58,838 nt of DNA from Acidobacteriota bacterium. Its GTDB lineage: Bacteria; Acidobacteriota; Thermoanaerobaculia; Multivoradales; Multivoraceae. The stretch is from NCBI GenBank assembly GCA_026708285.1, contig JAPOVF010000073.1, forward strand, positions 16,063-74,900. Reading direction: 5' to 3'. Below, piece by piece: positions 1 through 8,111 of the stretch (positions are counted from its first letter, which is position 1; every line of letters starts with the position of its first letter). A model generated the notes under the pieces. It did not search any database, was not told the origin of the DNA, and worked only from the letters and a program-made list of their open reading frames with translations. Position numbers and translations under genes: made by a program.

Positions 1-278
1 TGGTGATCGTCGTCGCCACCGGGGCGGCGCTGATCTACGGCACCTGGGGCATGCCGGTCTACGGCGATCCGGAGGCCGTGATCCACCACCACCTGGCGCC
101 GGACCTGATCGCCCAGACGGAGGAGAAGATCCACATCCCGAACATCGTGACCGCGATCCTCGCCAGCTTCCGGGGCTACGACACCCTGGGCGAAGTCGTC
201 GTCATCTTCACTGCCGGCGTCGGCGTGGCACTGCTGCTGGGGGGTCTGCACCGGCGCGGAAAGGAAGAGGAGTCGTGA
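1..278 (+). CDS. MbhE/MrpA C-terminal-like membrane subunit (3' fragment)
   Basis: Only the last 92 codons are present; the gene begins upstream of the window. The fragment starts inside a membrane segment, then has a soluble loop, the stretch FRGYDTLGEVVVIFTAGVG typical of this subunit, a final membrane helix and a charged tail (RRGKEEES). In Mrp antiporters and membrane-bound hydrogenases this small integral subunit sits beside the MrpB-like protein. Its stop codon overlaps the GTG of the next gene (GTGA), so it is the first visible member of a co-translated set. Whether it is a free MbhE-type protein or the end of a long MrpA cannot be told without the missing N-terminus. Confidence 0.75.
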   Translation, partial: VIVVATGAALIYGTWGMPVYGDPEAVIHHHLAPDLIAQTEEKIHIPNIVTAILASFRGYDTLGEVVVIFTAGVGVALLLGGLHRRGKEEES

Positions 279-754
279 GATCCACCTCCCGCGTCCGCGA
301 GATGCCGGTGCTGCGCGTCATCGCACGCGCTCTCGTGCCGATGATCCTGCTGTTCGGCCTCTACGTGCAGTTCCACGGCGACTTCGGCCCGGGCGGCGGC
401 TTTCAGGCCGGCGTCATCTTCGCCGCGGGGCTCATCGTCTACGCGCTGATCTTCGGCCTGGGCGCGCTGCGGCGCGTCGTTCCGCCGATCCTGACCGAGC
501 GGCTGATGGCCGCCGGGGTCCTGCTCTACGGCGCGGTCGGCGTGGTGGCGATGTTCCTGGGCGGCGAGTTCCTGGACTACTCGGCTCTCGATCCGCTGAC
601 GACAGGCCATCACGGCCAGCACCTGGGGATCATCGCCATCGAGCTCGGCGTCGGCATCGCCGTCGCGTCGACCATCATGCGCGTCTACTACGCATTCGTG
701 AGCCGCCGTCCCGGCGGCGCGGGAGCCGCCGAAGCGCCGGGAGACACGCCATGA
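275..754 (+). CDS. MnhB/MrpB-like cation:proton antiporter subunit B
   Basis: This 159-residue integral membrane protein has about four hydrophobic segments and the MnhB hallmark FHGDFGPGGGFQAGVIFAAG near residues 34-53. The family is a small subunit of the inner-membrane Mrp Na+(Li+,K+)/H+ antiporter and of the related MbhF subunit of archaeal hydrogenases. The GTG start is chosen because it overlaps the previous stop by four bases. An ATG nine codons later (302) is an alternative that still keeps the whole domain. The stop overlaps the next ATG, so translation is coupled on both sides. The subunit identity is secure; the transported ion is not visible. Confidence 0.88.
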   Translation: MRSTSRVREMPVLRVIARALVPMILLFGLYVQFHGDFGPGGGFQAGVIFAAGLIVYALIFGLGALRRVVPPILTERLMAAGVLLYGAVGVVAMFLGGEFLDYSALDPLTTGHHGQHLGIIAIELGVGIAVASTIMRVYYAFVSRRPGGAGAAEAPGDTP

Positions 755-1149
755 GCCTGCCCGAGGCGTTCTCCGGGCTCTGGGCCTACTGGCTCATCAT
801 CGCGCTGATGATGGTCGGGCTCTACATCGTCATCGCGCGCGACAACCTGGTCAAGAAGGTGATGGGGCTCAACATCTTCCAGGCGGCGGCGATCCTCTTC
901 TACGTGACGATGGCGAAGGTGGCCGGCGGCACGGCGCCGATCGTGCAGGAGGGCGCGGAACACGGCGGCGGCCACGGCACGGCTGAGGTCGTCTACTCGA
1001 ACCCCCTGCCCCACGTACTGATGCTGACCGCGATCGTGGTCGGCGTCGCCACGACCGCCCTGGCCCTGGCCCTGGCCGTGCGTATCCACGGCGAGTACGG
1101 CACCGTCGAGGAGGACGAGGCGGTCGCGTGGGACATGGAGCACGGATGA
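751..1149 (+). CDS. MnhC/MrpC-like (NuoK-like) antiporter subunit C
   Basis: A 132-residue, three-helix protein of the NuoK/MnhC family. The N-terminal half (VGLYIVIARDNLVKKVMGLN followed by IFQAAAILFYVTMA) is the conserved helix pair of subunit C, and a third helix (LMLTAIVVGVATTALALALAV) follows a His/Gly-rich loop. The C-terminus is acidic. It starts at an ATG overlapping the MnhB stop and ends ten bases before the next gene. NuoK-type subunits form part of the lateral proton path in complex I and Mrp complexes; that role is inferred from the family. Confidence 0.88.
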   Translation: MSLPEAFSGLWAYWLIIALMMVGLYIVIARDNLVKKVMGLNIFQAAAILFYVTMAKVAGGTAPIVQEGAEHGGGHGTAEVVYSNPLPHVLMLTAIVVGVATTALALALAVRIHGEYGTVEEDEAVAWDMEHG

Positions 1150-1159
1150 GAGTTCCGGC

Positions 1160-2644
1160 GTGAGGGACCAGATCGTCGTCCTCGCGGTCGTCCTGCCGCT
1201 GCTGGCGGCGCCGGCGTGCGTGCTGCTGCGACACCCGCGCGTGACCCGCCTGTTCAGCCTCGGGGTCGTCGCCGCGTGCTTCGCGATCGCCGTGGCGCTT
1301 CTGGTCGAAGTGCGCGGCGGCAATGTCATCTCCTACCAGCTCGGCGGCTGGCCGCCGCCGCTCGGCATCGAATACCGCGTGTCCGTGATCAACGCCTACC
1401 TGCTGGTCCTGGTCACGGCGATGGCCCTCGTCGTGCTGAGCTTCCACTCGAGCGGCGGCCCGCACCGGGTGCCGGAGAGGCGACGGCACCTCTACTACGC
1501 CGTCTTCCTGCTCTGCATCTCCGGGCTGCTCGGGATCACGATCACGGGCGACGCCTTCAACATCTTCGTGTTCCTTGAGATCTCGTCGCTGTCGTCCTAC
1601 ATCCTGGTCAGCTTAGGCGGCCACCGGCGTGCCGTGATGTCCGCCTTCTACTACCTGGTCATGGGCACGATCGGCGGCGTCTTCTTCATGCTCGGCGTCG
1701 GCCTGCTTTACCAGGCGACGGGCACCCTGAACCTGCGCGACATCGCGGCCCGCCTCGAGCCGTCGCTCGACGATCGCAGCACGCTGCTTGCACTTGCGCT
1801 TCTGGTCGTCGGCATCTCGATCAAGCTGGCGGTCTTCCCCCTGCACCACTGGCTGCCGAACGCGTACTCCTTCGCGCCGCCCAAGGTGAGCGCCTTCCTC
1901 GCCGCGACCGCGACGAAGGTGTCCTTTTACCTGCTGGCGATGATCCTCTTCACGATCTTCGGCGCACCCTTCGTGTTCGGGGAGCTGCAACTGCACATGG
2001 TGCTCATGCCGCTCTCGATCCTGGCCATGTTCCTCGCCTCGGGCGCGGCCATCTTCCAGACGGACCTGCGGCGGCTGCTGGCCTACTCGAGCGTCGCCCA
2101 GATCGGCTACATGACCCTTGGCCTGTCGACCGCCAACGCCGTCGGCCTGGCGGGCGGCCTGGTCCACCTGTTCAACCACGCGGTGATGAAGGGCGGGCTG
2201 TTCCTGGTGGTCGCCTGCCTGCTCTACCGGGTCGGCTCCGTCCACCTCGACGCGCTTGCCGGTGTCGGCCGCCGCATGCCGCTCTCCTCCGCCGCGCTGG
2301 TCGTCGGAGGCCTGAGCCTGATCGGCGTGCCGGGCACGGTCGGTTTCGTGAGCAAGTGGTACCTCGTGTCCGGCGTGCTGGAACGCGGCTGGACCGCGGC
2401 GGCGGTGCTGATTCTGCTGAGCTCGCTGCTCGCCCTGGTCTATGTGGGACGGGTGGTCGAGGCCCTGTACTTCCGCCGCCCCGCGGCCGATCACGTCCGA
2501 CCGGATTTGCGCGAGGCGCCGCTGGGCATGCTCGCGCCGACCTGGATCCTCATCGCCGCCGCCGTCGTCTTCGGCCTGACCACGGACTGGACCTACGGCG
2601 TCGCCGCCGAGGCCGCCGAACTCCTGCTCCAGGGCGGCATCTGA
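1160..2644 (+). CDS. MnhD/MrpD-like (NuoN/NuoM-type) proton-translocating subunit
   Basis: A 494-residue polytopic protein of the proton-conducting transporter family. The key ion-channel residues are present: a membrane-embedded glutamate at about E140 (FNIFVFLEISSLSSY), lysines near K222 (SIKLAVFPLHHWLPNAYSFA) and K253 (ATATKVSFY), and a later FNHAVMKGGLFL segment. About 14 hydrophobic helices are expected for the family and the length fits. The start is GTG ten bases after MnhC. It is the first of two consecutive antiporter-like subunits; together with the upstream genes the order resembles Mbh E-F-G-H more than the classic Mrp A-B-C-D-E-F-G order. Confidence 0.88.
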   Translation: MRDQIVVLAVVLPLLAAPACVLLRHPRVTRLFSLGVVAACFAIAVALLVEVRGGNVISYQLGGWPPPLGIEYRVSVINAYLLVLVTAMALVVLSFHSSGGPHRVPERRRHLYYAVFLLCISGLLGITITGDAFNIFVFLEISSLSSYILVSLGGHRRAVMSAFYYLVMGTIGGVFFMLGVGLLYQATGTLNLRDIAARLEPSLDDRSTLLALALLVVGISIKLAVFPLHHWLPNAYSFAPPKVSAFLAATATKVSFYLLAMILFTIFGAPFVFGELQLHMVLMPLSILAMFLASGAAIFQTDLRRLLAYSSVAQIGYMTLGLSTANAVGLAGGLVHLFNHAVMKGGLFLVVACLLYRVGSVHLDALAGVGRRMPLSSAALVVGGLSLIGVPGTVGFVSKWYLVSGVLERGWTAAAVLILLSSLLALVYVGRVVEALYFRRPAADHVRPDLREAPLGMLAPTWILIAAAVVFGLTTDWTYGVAAEAAELLLQGGI

Positions 2645-2654
2645 GGCCGGGTCG

Positions 2655-4127
2655 ATGAACTCCGGGACGACGATTGCGGTCGCGTTGCTGCTGCCGGTAG
2701 CGGCGGCGGTCTCCTGCCAGGTCTTCGGCCGCCTCAGGCATCCGAACCTGCGCGACCTGGCGACATCCTTGATCGGCGTCGGGACGTTCGCCGCCGTCTG
2801 GCAACTCGGCGACGACGTCCTGCGAGGCGGCCGGCCGGAACTCGTCCTGTTCGAGGTCCTGCCAGGAGTCGAGTTGGCGTTCCAGGTCGAGCCGCTCGGC
2901 CTGCTCTACGGGCTCGTCGCCAGCGGCCTGTGGATCGCCACGTCGATCTACGCCGTCGGCTACATGCGCGGCCACCACGAGCGGAACCAGACCCGCTTCT
3001 TCACCTTCTTCGCGCTCTCGATCTTCGCCGCAATCGGCATCGCCTTCGCCCGCAACCTGTTCACCCTGTTCCTGTTCTACGAGGCGCTGACGCTCCTCAC
3101 CTTCCCGCTCGTCACCCACCACGGCACCGACGAGGCGAGGCGCGCCGGGCGCGTCTATCTCGGCATCCTGCTGTTCACCTCGATCTCCTTCCTGCTGTTC
3201 GCCATCCTCTTCACCTGGCGGCTGACCGGCACCGTCGAGTTCGCGCCCGGCGGCATCCTCGCCGCGGACACGAGTTCCGGCATGGTCACGGTTCTCCTGC
3301 TGCTCTACGCCTTCGGCGCCGGCAAGGCGGCCCTCATGCCCTTCCACCGCTGGTTGCCGAACGCGATGGTCGCGCCGACTCCGGTCAGCGCACTGCTGCA
3401 CGCCGTGGCGGTGGTCAAGGCCGGCGTGTTCGCCATCCTCAAGGTCGTCGTCTACGTCTTCGGCCTCGACCTGCTCCGCGGCAGCACGGGTTCCCTCGCG
3501 CTGATGACGATCGCTTCCTTCACCATGCTGATGGCAGCGGTGGTCGCGATCCGGCAGGACAACCTGAAGGCGCGCCTCGCCTACTCCACGATCAGCCAGC
3601 TCGCCTATATCGTCCTCGGCGCGGCGATGGCGACGGCCACCGGCATCCTCGCCGGCGGCATGCAGATCGCGATGCACGCGGCCGGCAAGATCACCCTCTT
3701 CTTCTGTGCCGGCGCGATCCTGGTCGCCACGCACAGGAAGAAGGTCAGCGAGCTCGATGGCCTGGGCCGGACGATGCCCTGGACCTTCGCCGCCTTCTTC
3801 GTCGCCTCGCTCTCGATCATCGGCATCCCACCCCTCGGCGGTTCCTGGGCCAAGTGGTACCTGATGGTCGGCGCGCTCGAGACCGGCTTCGCGGGACAGG
3901 CCGCGTTTCTCGGCGTCCTGATGCTGAGTTCGCTCCTCGCCGTCTTCTACCTGATGCCGATCGTCGTCCGGGGCTTCTTCGCGGCACCTCCGGGTGGCGA
4001 CGGGGGCGGGCCGCGGAAGATCTCGGAAGCGCCGCTGCTCTGCGTCCTTCCCCTCGTGCTCACCGCGCTGCTGTCGCTGGCGCTGTTCTTCGCCGCGCCC
4101 GACCTGGTCGATCTCCTGAGGTTCTAG
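2655..4127 (+). CDS. second antiporter-like subunit (NuoM/MnhD type)
   Basis: A 490-residue paralogue of the preceding protein, with the same channel residues: E143 (TLFLFYEALTLLTFPL), K224 (FGAGKAALMPFHRWLPNAMV) and K255 (AVAVVKAGVFAILK), plus a HAAGKITLFFCAGA segment. It follows the first D-type subunit by ten bases and has ATG as start. Tandem H/H' antiporter subunits are known in membrane-bound sulfane sulfur reductase (Mbs) clusters; here no hydrogenase or reductase subunit follows, because the next gene is on the other strand. The protein probably adds a second proton or cation path to the same complex. The E, F and G subunits are not in the window and may lie upstream. Confidence 0.85.
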   Translation: MNSGTTIAVALLLPVAAAVSCQVFGRLRHPNLRDLATSLIGVGTFAAVWQLGDDVLRGGRPELVLFEVLPGVELAFQVEPLGLLYGLVASGLWIATSIYAVGYMRGHHERNQTRFFTFFALSIFAAIGIAFARNLFTLFLFYEALTLLTFPLVTHHGTDEARRAGRVYLGILLFTSISFLLFAILFTWRLTGTVEFAPGGILAADTSSGMVTVLLLLYAFGAGKAALMPFHRWLPNAMVAPTPVSALLHAVAVVKAGVFAILKVVVYVFGLDLLRGSTGSLALMTIASFTMLMAAVVAIRQDNLKARLAYSTISQLAYIVLGAAMATATGILAGGMQIAMHAAGKITLFFCAGAILVATHRKKVSELDGLGRTMPWTFAAFFVASLSIIGIPPLGGSWAKWYLMVGALETGFAGQAAFLGVLMLSSLLAVFYLMPIVVRGFFAAPPGGDGGGPRKISEAPLLCVLPLVLTALLSLALFFAAPDLVDLLRF

Positions 4128-4148
4128 ACTGCGTGCTACGGCCTGGAG

Positions 4149-5351
4149 TCACTCGGGCTCGCCGCTTCGCGGCATCGCCCCCAGTGCCGGCCGGAAGGCC
4201 GGCGCACCCAGTCTCTTCACCCAGCGGCCGTACCGCAGCCGCTCCTCGGCCGGCACGAGCCCGAGCCATCTCCTGAACTTCCGGCGGTCAGCAAAGCGGG
4301 ACACTTCCGCCAGTCGCACCTCGACCGGCAGAAAAGCGCCGTACGGGTCCTCATCTACCGGGTCCTCCCCCGAGGCGAAGCGCAGCAGCAGGCGCCGCTC
4401 CAGTCGCTCGAACTCGGCCTCCAACTGATGCTCGACCCGCAGCGCGGCGCCGCAGGAGGAGACCGCTGTCCAGCGCAGCGGTTCGTACCGCGGCTCGACG
4501 TAGAAGTCGAAGCTGTTCGCCACAAGACCCTGCAGGCGGCTGGGGTCGCCGCCCGAAGGCGCCATCTTGACCCCGGGCATCAACGCCTTCCACTGTTCGA
4601 AGCTAACCGGCCTCGGCTCGCCGAAGTCCGGATCCGGCGTGGGGGTGTGGAGCGCCATGGCAACCACGATCCATCCGTGGCCGGACAAACCCACCGCCAG
4701 GTCATCGGCGGCCCGCACGCCGTCGTTGTCCAGGGCGAGGAACCCGTCGCTGAGCCAGAACAGGAAGCACGGCGGATCGCCGCAGCGAGGAACGGCCTCA
4801 CCCAGCAGGCGATCGACCGATTCGAGCATCACGTCGACGTCGGTCGGCAGGCCGGCGGGCCGATTCTCCGACTCGAAGTAGGCATCCCGGCCCAGGCCCG
4901 CGCCGGCGATCTCCTGAAGAACCGCCTGCACCGCCCGCGGCTTCGTCGACGCCCCGAGTCGAAGCTCCACGCCGTCCGGCGCTCCGTCGTCGACCGCGAT
5001 CTCGACCGGGCCCAGCGCGGTCAGGGACCGCGCCTGTCGCGCCAGCGCTCCGGCGCCCAGTCGAACCGTTTCGGGCTTCGAGAGCACGGCATCGACGTAG
5101 ACGAGAACCGGCCGCGGGTTCGCCTTCAGGTCGAGCGCCGACACACCCGTCACGCGGCGACGCTTCCCATTCACTTCGACCACAAAGTCATCCGGCTCGA
5201 ACTCCTCGGGCGACACCCTGCCCAGCCGCGGCAGCTCGATGACCACCGACGACTCCGCGACATCGACTTCCTCCACGAAGGTCCGGTCCGGCGGCGACTG
5301 GGCAGACAGAGCCGCGGCGAACAGGACGAACGACCCGGCGGCGATCCTCAC
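4149..5351 (-). CDS. secreted VWFA-related domain protein
   Basis: Read from a GTG at 5351 the product has 400 residues with a signal peptide (MRIAAGSFVLFAAALSAQS). The body resembles the acidobacterial VWFA-related domain: an N-terminal beta part (FVVEVNGKRRRVTGV), then a Rossmann-like strand (PRPVLVYVDAVLS) where the metal-site DxSxS would be, and FWLSDGFLALDND. The metal motif looks degenerate because only one Asp is kept. Its role is unknown; relatives are secreted or periplasmic adhesion-like proteins. A TATTCT hexamer lies nine bases before the GTG. The C-terminal twenty or so residues (GAPAFRPALGAMPRSGE) are encoded by a dispersed repeat that recurs at 11677, so the tail is probably an addition. 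A longer frame reaching 6230 runs antisense through the next gene and is rejected. Confidence 0.7.
   Translation of the reverse strand: MRIAAGSFVLFAAALSAQSPPDRTFVEEVDVAESSVVIELPRLGRVSPEEFEPDDFVVEVNGKRRRVTGVSALDLKANPRPVLVYVDAVLSKPETVRLGAGALARQARSLTALGPVEIAVDDGAPDGVELRLGASTKPRAVQAVLQEIAGAGLGRDAYFESENRPAGLPTDVDVMLESVDRLLGEAVPRCGDPPCFLFWLSDGFLALDNDGVRAADDLAVGLSGHGWIVVAMALHTPTPDPDFGEPRPVSFEQWKALMPGVKMAPSGGDPSRLQGLVANSFDFYVEPRYEPLRWTAVSSCGAALRVEHQLEAEFERLERRLLLRFASGEDPVDEDPYGAFLPVEVRLAEVSRFADRRKFRRWLGLVPAEERLRYGRWVKRLGAPAFRPALGAMPRSGEPE
4157..4213 (-). repeat. dispersed hairpin repeat, copy 1 (inside the VWFA gene 3' end)
   Basis: The element consists of a conserved left part GCTCGCCGCTTCGCGGCATC, a central perfect hairpin GCCGGCC-GGAA-GGCCGGC (4186-4203) and a conserved right end GCACCCAGTC. 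Copy 2 at 11677-11745 shares both ends with a different hairpin sequence. Both copies lie at the 3' end of a minus-strand gene. Here it is read through and forms the protein's C-terminus. It looks like a REP-type palindromic repeat. Confidence 0.7.
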
Positions 5352-5360
5352 GGCAGCGCC

Positions 5361-5366
5361 AGAATA
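5361..5366 (-). promoter_or_regulatory. putative -10 box, leaderless start of VWFA gene
   Basis: TATTCT on the minus strand ends nine bases before the GTG at 5351, so transcription would begin close to the start codon. No good -35 box is visible. It belongs to a pattern seen at many starts in this window. Confidence 0.4.
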
Positions 5367-5389
5367 CCGAGGCCCGAATCCACCGAGGC

Positions 5390-5395
5390 TATAGT
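5390..5395 (+). promoter_or_regulatory. putative -10 box (TATAGT) of aldolase-like gene
   Basis: TATAGT lies eleven bases before the ATG at 5407 in a 55-bp divergent spacer. There is no Shine-Dalgarno sequence before that ATG, consistent with a transcript that has almost no leader. Confidence 0.45.
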
Positions 5396-5406
5396 CGCAG
5401 CTTCGA

Positions 5407-6645
5407 ATGGCGCACCACACCACGCGACGCGCATTCCTGGGGGCGGTCGGTGCGGCCGGCGGCGCGTCCGTCGCCTGCAGTTCAGGCCTCACCGGAGGCC
5501 CCCCGGAGCCCGCCTTGAGCCACGAAGCGATTCCGCTCGACAGACCCATCGCGGTCGAGGACATCCCGACCCCGGCGTTGCTCATCGACGTCGCCACGAT
5601 GGAACTGAATCTGGCGAAGATGGCGGCCCATGCCGAGGAGCACGGCATCGGGCTTCGCCCCCACACGAAGACCCACAAGTGTCCGCTGCTGGCCAAACGC
5701 CAGATCGAGGTGGGTGCGGTCGGCGTCTGCTGCGCCAAGGTCAGCGAGGCGGAGGTCATGGTCGAGGCCGGAATCGAGGCCGTGCTCATCACCTCGCCCG
5801 TCGTAACCAGGGACAAGATCGGCCGGGTCGTCGCCCTGTCGAAGAAGAGTTCGGAAGTCGCGCTGGTGGTCGACAACCGCGCGGCGGCGGAACGGCTGAA
5901 CGAGGCGGCCGCGGCCGCTGACGTCACCCAGCGGGTGCTCGTCGACCTCGATGTCGGCACCCGGCGCACCGGGATCGCTACCGGCCAACCGGCCCTCGAT
6001 CTGGCACGGACAATCGGCGGTCTGTCCAACCTCGACCTCCGGGGCCTCCAGGCATACGCCGGCCACCTGATGCACGTCCACGGCCACGCCGAGCGGCAGG
6101 AGCGTTCGCTCGCGGCACTCGAGGCCGCGATCGAGACGAAGCGGCTGATCGAGGCGGACGGCATCGAAATCAGCGTCCTGACCGGGGGCGGTACCGGCAC
6201 CTGGGACATCGACTCGCAGGTCGACGGCATGACGGATCTCCAGGTCGGCTCCTACCTGTTCATGGACGAGCAGTACCGGCGGATCGGGAGCCGCGACGGG
6301 GATGTCTTCGACGACTTCGAGACCTCCCTATTCGTCGTGGTCACCGCGATCAGCCAGCCGGTGCCCGAACTGATCACGACGGATGGGGGCTACAAGGCGT
6401 TCGCGTCGGACGCCGACCGGCCGCAGCTCGCCGACCTCGCCGGCGTCGTCTACGGCTGGGGCGGCGACGAGCACGGCATCCTCCGGATCGCCGAGGCGAC
6501 CCGGCCGCCCCAGCTCGGCGACCGGCTCTGGTGCGTCACGCCGCACTGCGATCCGACGGTCAACCTCTACGACGTGTACTACCCGGTGCGGAACGGCCGG
6601 GTGGAGGAGCTGTGGCCGATCAGCGCCCGGGGCAAGTCGCAATAG
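5407..6645 (+). CDS. Tat-exported DSD1-family PLP enzyme (D-threonine aldolase-like)
   Basis: A 412-residue protein of the fold-type III PLP family that includes D-threonine aldolase and D-serine dehydratase (alanine racemase N-terminal domain plus a metal-binding C-terminal domain). The N-terminus has a twin-arginine lipoprotein signal (TTRRAFLGAVGAAGGASVAC, lipobox Cys24). The PLP lysine lies in RPHTKTHK (about K88). Near the C-terminus TPHCDPTVN gives the metal pair H380/D382, an H-x-D arrangement as in D-threonine aldolase; D-serine dehydratase has H-x-C. It would cleave or dehydrate D-beta-hydroxy amino acids outside the cytoplasm. The substrate is not certain. Export by Tat would allow folding with PLP before secretion, which is unusual for this family. 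Confidence 0.85.
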   Translation: MAHHTTRRAFLGAVGAAGGASVACSSGLTGGPPEPALSHEAIPLDRPIAVEDIPTPALLIDVATMELNLAKMAAHAEEHGIGLRPHTKTHKCPLLAKRQIEVGAVGVCCAKVSEAEVMVEAGIEAVLITSPVVTRDKIGRVVALSKKSSEVALVVDNRAAAERLNEAAAAADVTQRVLVDLDVGTRRTGIATGQPALDLARTIGGLSNLDLRGLQAYAGHLMHVHGHAERQERSLAALEAAIETKRLIEADGIEISVLTGGGTGTWDIDSQVDGMTDLQVGSYLFMDEQYRRIGSRDGDVFDDFETSLFVVVTAISQPVPELITTDGGYKAFASDADRPQLADLAGVVYGWGGDEHGILRIAEATRPPQLGDRLWCVTPHCDPTVNLYDVYYPVRNGRVEELWPISARGKSQ

Positions 6646-7190
6646 TCGAGCGGCGCCCCATCGTCGGCGTGATGGGTTCGGGCACTGAAAGCCACGAGGA
6701 TCTGGCCGCGCCCCTGGGCCGGGCGATCGCCGGGAACGGCTGGCATCTGCTGACCGGCGCCGGCCGCGGCACGATGACGGCTACCAGCCGCGCCTTCGCC
6801 GAGGCGGAGAACCGGGAGGGCCTGTGCCTGGGCGTCGTTCCGAGCCAGCAGGACGGCGACGGCTCGCCCGACGGCTACCCCAACCCGTGGGTGGAGGTCG
6901 TGATCCGCACCCACCTGCCGCTGTCCGGCGCCGCCGGTACCGGTCCGTTCTCGCGCAACCACATCAACGTCCTCTCTGCCGACGCCGTCGTCGCGTTGCC
7001 GGGCAGCGCCGGCACCTGGAGCGAGATCGAGCTGGCGCTCCGCTACGAACGGCCTTTGGCGGTCTTCGATCGTCCTCCGGGCGACAGCGACCAATCGACC
7101 GGGGCCGCCGCGGCCGGCACGCGCGTGTTCACCGACCTCGACGAACTCGTCGACTGGCTGCGCCGCACCGTTACCATCCCGCCCCGATGA
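6612..7190 (+). CDS. LOG/TIGR00725-like Rossmann-fold nucleotide-binding protein
   Basis: The product (about 192 residues) has the LOG-type layout: an N-terminal GVMGSGTESHEDLAAPLG segment, GWHLLTGAGRGTMTATSRAF, and LPGSAGTWSEIELALRYE in place of the PGGxGTxxE motif. Such proteins are lysine decarboxylase-like phosphoribohydrolases or molybdenum-cofactor carrier-like proteins; the present function is not known. The start is uncertain. GTG at 6612 overlaps the upstream gene by 34 bases with GGAGGAG only two bases before it. An ATA codon at 6642 overlapping the upstream TAG would give an ideal N-terminus but is a very rare start. GTG 6669 is also possible. The stop overlaps the TesB ATG. Confidence 0.7.
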   Translation: MADQRPGQVAIVERRPIVGVMGSGTESHEDLAAPLGRAIAGNGWHLLTGAGRGTMTATSRAFAEAENREGLCLGVVPSQQDGDGSPDGYPNPWVEVVIRTHLPLSGAAGTGPFSRNHINVLSADAVVALPGSAGTWSEIELALRYERPLAVFDRPPGDSDQSTGAAAAGTRVFTDLDELVDWLRRTVTIPPR

Positions 7191-8065
7191 ACGGCGCGGT
7201 CCAGGAGATGGTCGACCTGCTGCAGATGGAGCAGATCGAGGAGAACCTGTTCCGGGCGCAGAACGGACCGGGTAACCACGTCTTCGGCGGGCAGGTGCTG
7301 GGCCAGGCGATCGTCGCCGCCTCGAGGACGGTCGGGGATCGACACCTGCACTCGATCCACGCCTACTTCCTGCGACGCGGCGACCCCGAACGCCCGATCC
7401 TGTTCGACGTCGACCGCATCCGCGATGGGACGAGCTTCACCACCCGGCGCGTCGTCGGCATCCAGCACGGTCAGGCGATCTTCAACATGTCGTCCTCCTT
7501 CCAGGTCGAGGAGGGCGGGCTCCAGCACCAGTCCGACATGCCCGATGTGCCGCCGCCCGACGAACTCCCCTCCGACGGCGACATCTACAGGAAGATGGCG
7601 AAGGACGACCCCTCCTACCGGCGTTTCGCGCACCGTTTCGAGGTCATCGACAGCCGCCAGGTCGAGGGCATCCAGATGCTCCCGCGCGGCGACCGCCCGG
7701 CGACCGAACCGCGCAAGAACACGTGGCTGCGCTGCCGCGAGTCCCTGCCGGACGACCGCATCGTTCACCTCTCCCTTCTCGCCTACATGTCCGACCTGGA
7801 CTTCATGGCCGTGTCCATGCAGCCGCACGGTCCATCGATGAAGGGCTATCGCGTCCAGGGAGCCAGCCTCGACCACGCGCTCTGGTTCCACCGCCCCTTC
7901 CGCGCCGACGACTGGCTGCTGTTCAGCAAGGAGAGCCCCGTCGCGGCGCGCGGCCGCGGCTTCGTCCGCGGCCATGTGTTCAACCAGCAGGGCGAGTTGA
8001 TCGCCTCGGCGAGTCAGGAGTGCCTGATCCGGCTGCGGGAGCGGGAGCACAGCGTGGCGGGCTGA
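7187..8065 (+). CDS. tesB: acyl-CoA thioesterase II
   Basis: A 292-residue double-hotdog thioesterase. The N-terminal hotdog carries GPGNHVFGGQVLGQAIVAAS and HSIHAYFLRRGD; the C-terminal one carries ASLDHALWFHRPFRADDWLL with the active-site Asp, and ends with the conserved Gln in SASQECLIRLRE. TesB hydrolyses medium and long acyl-CoAs to free acid and CoA in the cytoplasm. It begins at an ATG overlapping the stop of the LOG-like gene, so the two are translationally coupled. Length and motifs match the family throughout. Confidence 0.92.
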   Translation: MNGAVQEMVDLLQMEQIEENLFRAQNGPGNHVFGGQVLGQAIVAASRTVGDRHLHSIHAYFLRRGDPERPILFDVDRIRDGTSFTTRRVVGIQHGQAIFNMSSSFQVEEGGLQHQSDMPDVPPPDELPSDGDIYRKMAKDDPSYRRFAHRFEVIDSRQVEGIQMLPRGDRPATEPRKNTWLRCRESLPDDRIVHLSLLAYMSDLDFMAVSMQPHGPSMKGYRVQGASLDHALWFHRPFRADDWLLFSKESPVAARGRGFVRGHVFNQQGELIASASQECLIRLREREHSVAG

Positions 8066-8076
8066 GCGGGGACGGC

Positions 8077-8109
8077 TTGACAAGAAACGACCGGTCCTGA
8101 AGACTGGTC
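8077..8109 (+). promoter_or_regulatory. TA-module promoter/operator candidate
   Basis: A perfect -35 hexamer TTGACA (8077-8082) is followed by two near-identical palindromic half-sites, GACCGGTC (8089-8096) and GACTGGTC (8102-8109), ending two bases before the antitoxin ATG. No good -10 box is seen. The paired sites fit autoregulation by the antitoxin or the toxin-antitoxin complex. Confidence 0.5.
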
Positions 8110-8111
8110 AG

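Noticed and set aside
4149..6230. A 693-codon minus-strand open frame covering two regions
   Set aside because: Its first half is antisense to the well-supported aldolase-like gene. A GTG with signal peptide and -10 box at 5351 explains the real gene.
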